Source: Rebecca billardiae RCC1528 (taxonomy: Eukaryota > Haptophyta). From it: a DNA stretch of 64,000 bases. The stretch covers positions 62,001-126,000 of the forward strand of contig OZ251253.1 in assembly GCA_965240325.2 (NCBI GenBank), given 5' to 3'. Position numbers and translations under genes: made by a program. Shown piece by piece: positions 55,758-64,000 of the stretch. Within the stretch, counting starts at the first letter, position 1; each line of letters opens with the position of its first letter. Under the pieces are notes generated by a model that ran no database searches, was not told the DNA's origin, and saw only the letters and a list, made by a program, of their open reading frames with translations.

Positions 55758-56992
55758 CCACTCGTGCGCAGCGCCGGTGCTGCGCACGACGGGCTCCGCG
55801 CGCTTGGGCTCGCCCGCCGGATGCACGATGGGCGGAGCTCTCGTCAGCTCGACTTCGGCTCGATCGTCTCTCGTCCGCCCTGGCCAGTCACTCTCGAAAA
55901 AAATCCCCGCACGATGGCTGCTGGCGGCCAGCCGGGTGCACCCCGCACCCTGGTTGCGGGGGGTGCACCCAGTGGTGCGGGCGCTGCGGACGCACCACTG
56001 GGTGCGGGCGCTGCGGACGGTGTGTGCACTGCATGGTCGCTACCGCAGCACGCCGTGCGCCGGAGCGGCCGTGGACGGCACACGGCTACGCCAGCTGCTC
56101 ACGCCGCCTGCAGCCTGCTCCTGGCGCCGCTCGCGCCGCACCGATGGCAACGCTCCGCGTTGCGCCCGCCGCTGCCATCCACGCCACCTTGGCCAGCCAG
56201 CGGCTCCTCAGACACGCCGTGTACGCACGCGTCGACGTGGGCGTGGCTCTCCCCTCCGCTGCGCCCATCAATCCGGAGCGACGCCCGCGCGCGGGCGAAG
56301 GCATCGTGCCGGCGTGCAGCTGGGGCTGAGCTGTTGACAGCGGGCCCTCATGCTGGCAGTCGTCTCGGAGTGGGCGCGCGGTCTGTCGCATGCGTAGGAT
56401 GCGGCCGGAATCACTTGGGTCAACGCGTTCGAACGCGGCCAGCGTCTGCCTGCGCGTGAGTGCGGACCCGCGCCGTAGTGCGACCCGATCACGTGCGCAC
56501 GCGCCCTGGCGGCGGGCCTGGGAAGTGCGAGGGGCGCCGACCTCCGACGCTGCGGGCTACGGGCGCTTGGCGAGGACGGCAACAACGCTGACGGAACGGC
56601 ACGACGGACGTCGTCACCTCGCGCATCCCGCGGCACCTCACCCACGGTCGGCCATGCTCAACCCACGCGCGCCATCGCGCCCCCCATGAGTCCGGATAGC
56701 CCACACGTGAACACCCGGACCGAGCGAGCGCCATCGCTGTGCCGATTTCTAAGCAGCACGAGGGCGCGTGGCCAAGCCAGCGCTGGTAGCTGACTCGCCT
56801 CGCAAGGTGCGGCGCGTGGATAAGCCGGCTCGCGCAGCTCGCGCGCACGAGCGCGCATGGGGTATCGCCGGGCCTGAGCAGCATGGACGGCCTCGTGCGG
56901 CTTCCGCTTTCCTCGCCGCACGCGGCGAGTGCCTGCCTTCGCGTCTGCTCACACGCGAAGCGCGCGCGCGCGCATCGCGTTCCGTGCGCAGC
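55758..56992. other. Spacer between the SLC35F-like and eS29 genes
   Basis: It must hold both promoters of this divergent pair. It contains two overlapping hairpins (55934-56003). Long frames in this GC-rich stretch show no family resemblance. Around 55890-55905 there is a short A-run. Confidence 0.5.
55934..56003. repeat. Two overlapping, mutually exclusive hairpins
   Basis: Hairpin 1 pairs gggtgcaccccgca (55934-55947) with tgcggggggtgcaccc (55955-55970). Hairpin 2 pairs acccagtggtgcg (55967-55979) perfectly with cgcaccactgggt (55991-56003). They share ACCC at 55967-55970, so the full stems cannot both form. They lie about 180-250 bp upstream of the SLC35F-like ATG. Confidence 0.6.
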
Positions 56993-57172
56993 ATGCCGGG
57001 CAGCAAGGAGCAGCTCAACTCGCACCCGAAGGGCTACGGCAAGGGCTCCCGCCAGTGCCGGATGACGGGCCGCAAGGGCGGCATGGGTCTCATCCGCAAG
57101 TACGGCATCAACATGAAGCGCCAGGCCTTCCGCGAACATGCGAAGGAGATGGGCTGGGAGAAGTACTCGTAA
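56993..57172 (+). CDS. RPS29: 40S ribosomal protein S29 (uS14 family), zinc-ligand-poor form
   Basis: Small-subunit ribosomal protein; complete single exon of 59 residues, close to the usual 56. Landmarks: '[14 protein letters not shown]', '[20 protein letters not shown]' and a C-terminal '..MGWEKYS', matching the family 'SHPrkyGqGSR.CR', 'GLIRKYGLN.CRQCFR'. The usual Cys-x2-Cys...Cys-x2-Cys zinc site is broken: the first Cys remains, and the other three positions are Thr, Lys and Ala. Two extra residues (RKGGM) sit before GLIRKYG. The frame is open upstream, but the family N-terminus fits ATG 56993. Confidence 0.9.
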   Translation: MPGSKEQLNSHPKGYGKGSRQCRMTGRKGGMGLIRKYGINMKRQAFREHAKEMGWEKYS

Positions 57173-57670
57173 GCGGCACGGCGCGCGCACAGCTGCGCGG
57201 GCATGGCGGCGGACGGACGGGCCGTTGGGAGGCGTGGCAAGCGCGCGTGGGCTCGTGCGCTGGCCGTCGTGCTGGCTGTGCCGCGTGTCGAGCTCGCTGC
57301 CGCGCAGCCGCCAGCGCTGGGCTGCTCGCTCAGCACGTGCTGACCTGCTCGCCCGAGCGATGATGCGAGCCGCGCTGCCGCTCGGGCGGAGCGCGAGCAG
57401 ACTTGACAGCTGCGCGCTCATCCCCGCCGCTCCCGCCGTGAGCGGGGTGGATGGATTGCGCCGTCCGCCCACACGCACGGTGCACGATCCGCTGTATCCG
57501 GCCGCGGGGGACTGTTTTGACGAGTGTGGGAGTCGGATAACAGATCGGCCGGGGTCGTTGCCATTGCCGTTTCCACGCCACCCGGGGCCGGTTGCAGCAG
57601 CTGGCGACGTTCTGATGATGTGATGACGACCGTGACCGAGGCGCGATGACGATTTATTCGTCTCGGGCCT

Positions 57671-57686
57671 TCGTCGTATACGACGA
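57671..57686. repeat. 16-bp perfect palindrome tcgtcgtatacgacga
   Basis: Perfectly self-complementary and located about 500 bp 3' of the eS29 stop. It shares GTCGTATA with the 49343-49403 hairpin arms. Confidence 0.8.
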
Positions 57687-60508
57687 CACTCGCACAGCGC
57701 CGCACGTACTTACTGTCGTCTGAGTCAGCCGAGCCGCGCCCGCCCGAGTCCGGGTCGAGTGTCAGTGGCCCTGTTTTATTTCGTCTTTCTCTCGTCCATA
57801 CAGTTTACTAATAAGATAATACGAGACGCACACAGCGCAGGCAGGCGAGATACAGTTTACTATGATTTAACGTGCACACTTGGTTAAGGCGTGAAACGCC
57901 ATCCAACACTGCACAAAGACACCGCCACAAAACAGACCGGCGCAGGCAGGTGAGGGGCGCGTTGCCGCACCTCATCGAGGCGGCCATTGCAGCAAGCGGC
58001 CGCCCCACGCTCGGAGGCACGCGCTCGAGAGCGCGCTCTGACACCACACGGGGAGGGTGCTGCACCTGGATGTTGTATCCCAGCCACCTCGAGAGTGCAG
58101 CCACGCCAAACACCTGCCTGCGCTGTGAGCGACGCCGCGTCGACTGATCGAGCCCCAGCCGAAGGGAAGAACTGGAAGATGAAGGGTGGGCAGGTCCACA
58201 TGCCCGGCGTAAACTGCGCGCTGCTCGCCCGCGGAGGCAAGCAGCGCACCCCCGCCGCCTTCGCAGGCAGCGGGGGCGGGGGAAAGCGGCCCCTCTCGGT
58301 TGCCGCCAGCCCCTGGCTGCCCACCTACCCCGGTTGTGGCACAGAGCCTTTGCCTGCCTCGAACACATACACCTTGTGAGCAGGGCCAGGCGCGGCCCCA
58401 CGCCCCATCGGGGCGAGTGGGCCCGCGAAGAGCGCGCCCACGACCTCGTCGGTCGTCGCCGACGCCGCGCCCGCATGCCCTGACGCCGCAGCCGGGGCGC
58501 CATCACCCTGAGGGCGATGGCCGCCCTCAGCTAGTTTCCCGCGAGAACCCAACGGCGACGCAAAACGCGCGGCGGTAAAATGATGGCGGCTTGCCCGCTG
58601 GTGCGGGCGCCGAGTCCGGAGCAGCATGATGGCACGTCATTCATTCGCGCATTCTCGTGTTGAGGCGCTGCGCTTTGGCGAAGGATGTTGCCAGACATGC
58701 TGCCTCGCCTCGCCGTGGTGCTTCGCCTTGACACATGGGTCACTCGCGGTGCACGGCAGTGTGCACGCCGCAGCTACAGGGCCTCTGTAAGCTGCCACGC
58801 ACTCTGCCTTGGCTGCTGCGTCGCACCCGTGTCAGTTAGCGACCAGTTCACAGCCGGATGAACTGCAATCGCCACCAGCTTTAAACGCTCCGCCGCCACT
58901 GCCTTGTCGAGCTTGAGATGCTTCCGTTGCGTGCGCTTGCATGCAGCCTGCCGCATGCAATTGAACGTGATCGCGGCAGGTCGGCTGGCCGGATTGTCGA
59001 GCCTCCTCGGCGTAGACTACGACACGATGCGTGCCACGCGCACCCATGACGCGCGGAAAGGCGTGCACACGTGCCCTGGCGCATCTGGTAGGCTGCAGTC
59101 TTGGCCAAGATGATGAGAACAAGCCTGCAATGCGAGCGCTCGCTATGCGGGCGCAGAGAGCGCGGAGAGTTCTGGGATCCGACCCATGGTGTTGGATGTA
59201 CCTCGTGTGCGACAACGATGAGACGGACGAGCGCCGCAACTAGATTCCTGCACTCACTGGTCACCGAGGAGTGCGCACGTGGGGGCCGCCATCGGCCGTA
59301 AGAGGTATTGTAGGGGCGTGAGTCGTCGGGTTCGCCGCCTGTGCCATTGTTCCCGGACGGGCGCCGGACCTCCATTCAGCATCGATACGGACGTCGAGCG
59401 TGGCCGATGGGCTTGGAGAGGGCCAGACGCGCATGTCCACAGCGCGGATCTGCCGCCGCCTGCTTTGCCTCCGCCCGTGCAGCCCACCCGACGGCTTGCC
59501 GCACGAGCGAGAGGTGCTGATGAGCAGCGAGGAAGGCGAAACGCACTGCGCCCTGTGGGCGAGCGCGCGGTAGAGCACCAGCGCGCTCCGTGCGCCGCGT
59601 TCCTTCGCGCCACAGCCTGCTGTCGACGGGTTTTCGCGCTGAACGTATGACCCACATCAAAGATGCTGCCACATGCCGAGCCCGTACGCGCGGTGCGTAC
59701 GTGACACGCTGAGTGCAGAGCCGTACGCCTTTGTTGCAGGTGCATGCTGTTCCATGTGTAGCTGTAGCGTGCGCGTTCCACAGCGTAGCCGAAAACATGC
59801 GCTGCGGATTTGGCCGTGAAGGAGCTGGCTGCCAATGCAGACCAGCTGTCCGGTGTGTGGAAGGCTCTTCGCCTGCAGCCAGTGAGCACATCTGCCCAGC
59901 TTTAGACAATTAGACGCAGTCTGTATGGGAGGCTGAGGAACCGGCAGCCAACGCGTAGTCCCAACCAGGCAGTAAGACCCGGTCACAGCATGAATCGTCA
60001 CTCAGCGTGCCACGTGCGCACGGCGCGCGTACGGGCTCGGCATGTGCGGCAGCAGTAGCATCCTAATGCATGGGTACGTAGTACGTCCTACGTTCAGCGA
60101 AGAAACCCGTCGATCGACAGGCAGGCGGCTGTGCCGCGAATAAGGCCAACGCGGCGCACGGAGCGCGCGCGCTGCGCTGGTCGCGTGCTGTCGTAGCTAC
60201 GACCGCGCGCTCGCCCGCACTCAGGGCGCGCGCGTCCGTCATCTGCTTATTTATATTGCGCGCGCGCGCAGTAAAGCAGCAGTGCGTCGTCGTCGTCATA
60301 TGGACGACCGACGATGATCGTCTGCGCTGCTTCCGGGACCGGGAACTATTGGCGCGCGTAGTGCGCCGGCCTGCGCGCGATGAACTGGCGCCGCGCGAGT
60401 ATATGCTGGGCACGCGGCACGACTGCCACGACTTTGATCGTCATCGCCCGGCGGATGATGCTGCTGACTACGTACGGCGGACGACAGTTATTCGTCATCA
60501 TATATCGT

Positions 60509-60510
<2 letters not shown>

Positions 60511-60557
<47 letters not shown>
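60511..60557. repeat. TA microsatellite (about 47 bp, interrupted at 60540)
   Basis: Nearly pure AT dinucleotide run split by one C. It is followed by small palindromes: agcgctatagcgct (60616-60629) and the stem gctagat-tatc-atctagc (about 60637-60654). It lies downstream of the minus-strand quinone oxidoreductase gene. Confidence 0.9.
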
Positions 60558-60839
60558 CAGTCGTAGTATATAGTAGTAGTTCCGACGACTCAGCGCAGAC
60601 TCCGCGGACGCAGTCAGCGCTATAGCGCTATATAGCTGCTAGATTATCATCTAGCTACCGGACAGTTTCTGAACTGGTCCGGGCACGGCTGCGCCCGACG
60701 GCTGTCAGCAAGGCCGCGGGCGGTGGCGGCAGCCGTCATCCCCGCGTACGGGGAAGCTGAGCGGCGCGGCCGCCTGCTCGTCATCCCCGGACGCGGCCCG
60801 CGGGCCCGCGCCCCGCGCGTGCACGCCCGCCGCGCCGCA

Positions 60840-61883
60840 TCAGCCCGCTCCTGCGAGCGCGAGCGCGTCGTCGGCCTGCACGCGCAGCACGAGCTTGCCC
60901 GCGCTGCCGCCCGGCTGCGCGAGCACGTCCGCGTGCGCGCGCGGCGCGTCGTCGAGCGCGTACTCGCGCGCGACGCGCGGCGCGAGCGTGCCCGCGCGCA
61001 GCGCCGCGCCCACGTGCGCCGCCGCCTCGCGCCGCTCCGCCGCCGTCGCGCGGCCGAGCATCACGCCGCTGAGCGTGAGCTCCTTGGCCATCAGCACGCG
61101 CGGCGCGAACGAGGGCAGCGCGCCGCGCGAGCCGACGACGACGACGCGGCCCTCGGGCTCGAGCACGTCGGCGGCGCGCTGGAGGTGCGACGAGGCGAGC
61201 ATCTCGACGACCAGCTGCACGCGCACGCCGGCCGGCAGCGCGATCGGCGGCTCCGCCGGCTGCGCGCTCCCCTTCCACGCGCTGTGGTCGATCGCGTGCG
61301 CGGCGCCCGCCTCGCGCACCGCGGCCGCGCCCTCGGCCGAGCCGGCGGAGCCGACGACGACGCAGCCGTGCGCGGCGGCGAGCGCGACGGCGGCGAGGCC
61401 GACGCCGCCGCTCGCGCCGTGCACGAGCACGCCCTCGCCCGGCCGCGCGCGCCCGCGCGTGAAGAGCGCGCGGTACGCGGTGAGCGCGGCCGTGCCGATC
61501 GCCGCGCCCTGCGCAAAGCTCAGCCGCTCGGGCAGCGGGAAGACGGCGTCGGCGTCGCAGAGCGCGAGCTCGGCGTACGCGCCGGTGAGCGTGCCGCACA
61601 CCCACACGCGCTCGCCCACGCGCACGTGCGCCACGCCCGCGCCGTGCGCCACGACGACCCCCGCGCAGTCCTTGCCCGGCGTGTACGGCGGCGGCGGCGC
61701 GCCCGCGTACGTGCCCGCGCGGATGTACGTGTCGACCGGGTTGAGGCCGGCGCACGCGACGCGCACGAGGACGTGCGTGCGCTCGTCCACGCGCGGGGCC
61801 TCGATCGCCGCCACGCGCAGAACCTCGGGCCCGCCGAACGCGTCGACGCGCACCGCGCGCATCGTCGTCGTCGGCCCTGCCAT
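60840..61883 (-). CDS. Quinone oxidoreductase-like (zeta-crystallin group, MDR superfamily)
   Basis: Predicted NADPH-dependent quinone or enone reductase. Single exon, 347 residues from ATG 61883. The N-terminal MDR fold shows 'MRAVRVDAFGGPEVLRV', 'VACAGLNPVDTYIRAGTY' and 'PYTPGKDCAGVVVAHGAG', the zeta-crystallin signature region with no zinc-ligand Cys cluster. The cofactor-binding motif is 'VHGASGGVGLAAVALAAAHG', followed by 'VVGSAGSAEGAAAV'. The C-terminal part, 'HLQRAADVLEPEGRVVVVGS' and 'MAKELTLSGVML', is typical of the group. The frame continues upstream to further ATGs (61988, 62090); the added stretch is Arg-rich ('MRRKLRLALLSFFSGR') and could be a mitochondrial targeting peptide, but its base composition is more like the spacer. 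The CRAL-TRIO gene diverges from it. Confidence 0.87.
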   Translation of the reverse strand: MAGPTTTMRAVRVDAFGGPEVLRVAAIEAPRVDERTHVLVRVACAGLNPVDTYIRAGTYAGAPPPPYTPGKDCAGVVVAHGAGVAHVRVGERVWVCGTLTGAYAELALCDADAVFPLPERLSFAQGAAIGTAALTAYRALFTRGRARPGEGVLVHGASGGVGLAAVALAAAHGCVVVGSAGSAEGAAAVREAGAAHAIDHSAWKGSAQPAEPPIALPAGVRVQLVVEMLASSHLQRAADVLEPEGRVVVVGSRGALPSFAPRVLMAKELTLSGVMLGRATAAERREAAAHVGAALRAGTLAPRVAREYALDDAPRAHADVLAQPGGSAGKLVLRVQADDALALAGAG

Positions 61884-62317
61884 CGTGCGCGAGCGGCTCG
61901 GGCGCAAGCCAGCCGTGCGGCCGGCAATTACTCCGGTTGGTCGACCAGAAAAGAACGAAAGCAGGGCCAAACGCAGCTTTCGCCTCATGACCATCAGATG
62001 TTGAGCGCGCTTGCCGCCTACAGATTCGTCCGCGCGAAAGCCCAAGCGCTCGCGGCGAATTCGCTGCATCGCTGGCAGTTGGCACGTCATGCGCGCTTGC
62101 GCGTGCGCCTTTTATGAACTCGCGCGCGATGAACGAGGATTACGCCGCGCCACTGGCCAGTGCAGCCACTGGGCAAGTGGGTGCAGATTCAGTCGCGGCG
62201 TCGCATCTGCCCGACACACGCCCCGCGCGCGTGCCGCGCGCTCCCGGCCCGTGAGCGCGTGAGCGCGGCGCGCGCAGCCGCGTGCGCGCGCGAAGCCGAG
62301 GGCGGCGCCGCCGGACG
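61884..62317. promoter_or_regulatory. 434-bp divergent promoter region (quinone oxidoreductase / CRAL-TRIO)
   Basis: The interval between the preferred ATGs (61883 minus, 62318 plus). It shrinks to 227 bp if the longer oxidoreductase start at 62090 is used. No core promoter motif is recognised. Confidence 0.4.
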
Positions 62318-63704
62318 ATGCGCCCGGCGATGCTCGCGCACGCGCTCCTCCGCCTGCTCCCCCGCCGCGCCCCGCCGCCGCCGCCGCCGTCCGGCAGCGC
62401 CGAGCCGCTGGAGCCTTTGGTGCTGGTGCTGCCGCTCTCGCACGCGCTGCTCGCGCTGTGCGCGCTGCTCGTGCTGCGCGCGGCGCGGCTGCTCTGGCGG
62501 ATGCGAGCGGTGCAGGTGGCGTACGCCGCCCGCCTCGCCCCGCTCCCGCCCGCGCCGCCGCCCCTCCTCCTCGCCGCCGACAAGCGCGGCGCCGGGCCGC
62601 CGTCGTGCGCCGGCTCCGACTCCTCGCCCTCGCCCGCCTCCGGCGACGCGGACGGGTGCGACGAGCCGAGGCGCGGGCTGGGCGCGGAGGGGGTCGCTGA
62701 GGCGGGGCGGCAGCTCACCTCCGCGCTCGCGCCCGCCGACCTCTCGCTCGGCGCCTCGCTCCAGCGGCTGCGCCACAAGCCGCCGCCGATGTGAGCGCGC
62801 GCGCGCCGCGCGCCCGGCGCGCGGGCGTTCGGCGCGGGCCGCGGCTGAGCGCGTGCTCCCGCCCCGCGCTCTGCGCTCGCGCCCGCGCGCCCGCGCGCGC
62901 AGGCACGACGCGCCCGACGTGGACGAGCTCCTCGCCGAGCACGGCGCGCGCGTGCGCGCGATGCTGGCGCGCGCGTGCGCGGAGGGCTGGGCGGGCTTCA
63001 AGCCGGGCCAGCACGACGCCTTGTACGCGCTGCGCTTCCTGCTGTCGCACAAGCTGTGCGCGGAGAAGGCGGCGTGCGCGATGAAGGAGACGCTCGCGTG
63101 GCGCGAGCGCAACCGCGTCGACGAGATCAACGCCTTCGTGCGCACGCACCCGCAGTCGGCGTTCCCGGGGCACGCGCGCATCGCGCCGCACTTCTACACG
63201 CCCGTGTACACGCCGGCGGGCGACTGGCCGCCGTTCATGGTGATCGACGCGGCGATCCTCGACCCGGCGGCGCTGATGGGCGAGATCTCGGTGGACGACT
63301 ACGTCGTGTACTCCATGTACCTCTCCGAGCTCATGCACGCGCGCTGCGACGAGATCACGCGGCGCACGCGCAAGCTGATGAAGGCGACGCGTCTGGTGGG
63401 CATGGCGGGGCTGCGCGTGCGGCACGCGTCCATGGGCTTTGCGCGCGCGGCGGCGGCGGCGGCGAAGGACCACGTGGACTGCTACCCGCAGAACCTGGGG
63501 CACCTGTTCCTGTGCAACGTGCCGTACGCCATGCGCGTGCTCTGGGACGGCGCCGTGCGCCCCCTCCTCCCCGAGCGCGTGATCGAGAAGACGTCGGTGC
63601 TCAACCCGCTGTGCGAGCCAGCCGACCTCGACCGCGTGACAGACTACGTGCGCTTCGACGAGCTGCCCGCGTGCATACACCCGGGCGCGGGCGGGGCGCG
63701 CTGA
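62318..63704 (+). CDS. CRAL-TRIO (Sec14-like) lipid-binding protein with N-terminal membrane segment
   Basis: Predicted phospholipid or small-lipid binding or transfer protein. Exons are 62318-62790 and 62903-63704, giving 424 residues. The 112-bp intron (GTGAGC...CGCAG, the only non-GTGCGC donor in the window) joins 'RLRHKPPPM' to 'HDAPDVDELL'. A hydrophobic segment 'LVLVLPLSHALLALCALLVL' (about residues 33-52) suggests a membrane anchor. Then comes a low-complexity linker, the CRAL-TRIO-N helix set ('ALYALRFLLSHKLCAEKAAC', 'TLAWRERN') and the lipid-binding domain (about 235-405), with 'FMVIDAAILD', 'DHVDCYPQNLGHLFLCNVPY' and 'VLWDGAVRPLLPERVIEKTS', the last two covering the conserved 'YPE.L....ivN.P..F..lw....fL...t..Ki' pattern. 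It diverges from the quinone oxidoreductase gene. Confidence 0.86.
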
Positions 63705-64000
63705 GGGGGCGGGGGGCGGGGCGTGGCTGGCGCGCCGCGCGCCGGCCGCTGGGCCCGCGTCCTCGCCGCCAGCCGCGCCGCCGCCTGCGTCCGATCGTCG
63801 CCGTCGCTGCAGCTGCCTGCAGCGCGGCCGGTCTGCGGCGGCGGCGCGCCCCGCGCCTGACGCAGTGCCGCCGCCGCCTCTGCCGCCTCGGCTCAGACTC
63901 GTCTGTCGTCGCCTGCTGCGCTGCGCCACAGCGGCCGGCTGGGGCCCCGCCGCACCTCGGCCGCGGCGGGGACGCCTCCCCGGCTGAGCCGGCTTGCCGC
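63705..64000. other. 3' flank of the CRAL-TRIO gene
   Basis: GC-rich sequence up to the right edge with no gene I can support. CTGC and GCCGCC words are frequent. Confidence 0.5.

Larger units (their letters stand above)
57173..60839. other. Gene-poor spacer between eS29 and the quinone oxidoreductase
   Basis: No gene is supported over about 3.7 kb. AT-richer patches lie at 57,590-57,930 and 60,230-60,700. A 16-bp perfect palindrome is at 57671-57686, and cagtttacta recurs at about 57800 and 57853. Long TA microsatellites and short hairpins lie at 60,510-60,655. Frames of up to about 210 codons at 57.8-59.9 kb have no family resemblance. Confidence 0.55.

Noticed and set aside
56489-57478. 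Minus-strand frame of about 330 codons overlapping eS29
   Set aside because: Antisense to a well-supported ribosomal protein gene and without domain features.
57610-57725. Possible C/D box snoRNA (tgatga word and distant ctga)
   Set aside because: The box spacing is long, no closing stem was seen, and such short words are common.
60895-62004. Plus-strand frame of 369 codons across the quinone oxidoreductase
   Set aside because: Antisense shadow with Ala/Ser/Thr/Arg composition and no domain.

Overview
This window looks like nuclear DNA from a GC-rich unicellular alga. Seven short spliceosomal introns (85-171 bp) can be placed by frame continuity, six with the donor GTGCGC. The genes are eukaryotic: PIP5-kinase, RhoGEF, mitochondrial carrier, SLC35F, ribosomal protein eS29 and CRAL-TRIO. 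The very GC-rich exons, GC-rich introns and hydroxyproline-glycoprotein genes make me favour a haptophyte. That placement is inference; no marker gene fixes it.

Positions 1-34,954 are one gene on the minus strand. It is a single uninterrupted frame of at least 11,651 codons that runs off the left edge. It starts with a basic, then hydrophobic signal or anchor. Next come about 3,740 residues of almost pure Ser-Pro3 rod. Then come about 58 copies of a globular module of roughly 110 residues, joined by PPSPP-type linkers. The plus-strand and other minus-strand long frames here are shadows. Next to it on the same strand (38,843-36,132, three exons) lies a membrane-anchored peptidyl-hydroxyproline O-arabinosyltransferase with a ShKT domain. 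This enzyme class glycosylates Hyp-rich proteins. The giant substrate-like gene and its candidate glycosyltransferase side by side are the most interesting feature of the window.

From 39 kb rightwards come compact genes, often in divergent pairs. These are HPAT / PIP5K (157 bp apart), RhoGEF / mitochondrial carrier (316 bp), and quinone oxidoreductase / CRAL-TRIO (434 bp). An SLC35F-like transporter and a small eS29 gene lie between. PIP5K and RhoGEF converge on an AT-rich gap with TA microsatellites.

The gene-poor stretch 47.6-54.1 kb holds repeat structures: a 511-bp element with 27-bp perfect inverted ends, a 61-bp hairpin, an 80-bp palindrome with tRNA-like arms, and a foldback element of about 1.05 kb. 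The stretch 57.2-60.8 kb has no gene I can support. Less GC-rich tracts sit mainly at gene 3' ends, while divergent promoters stay GC-rich.
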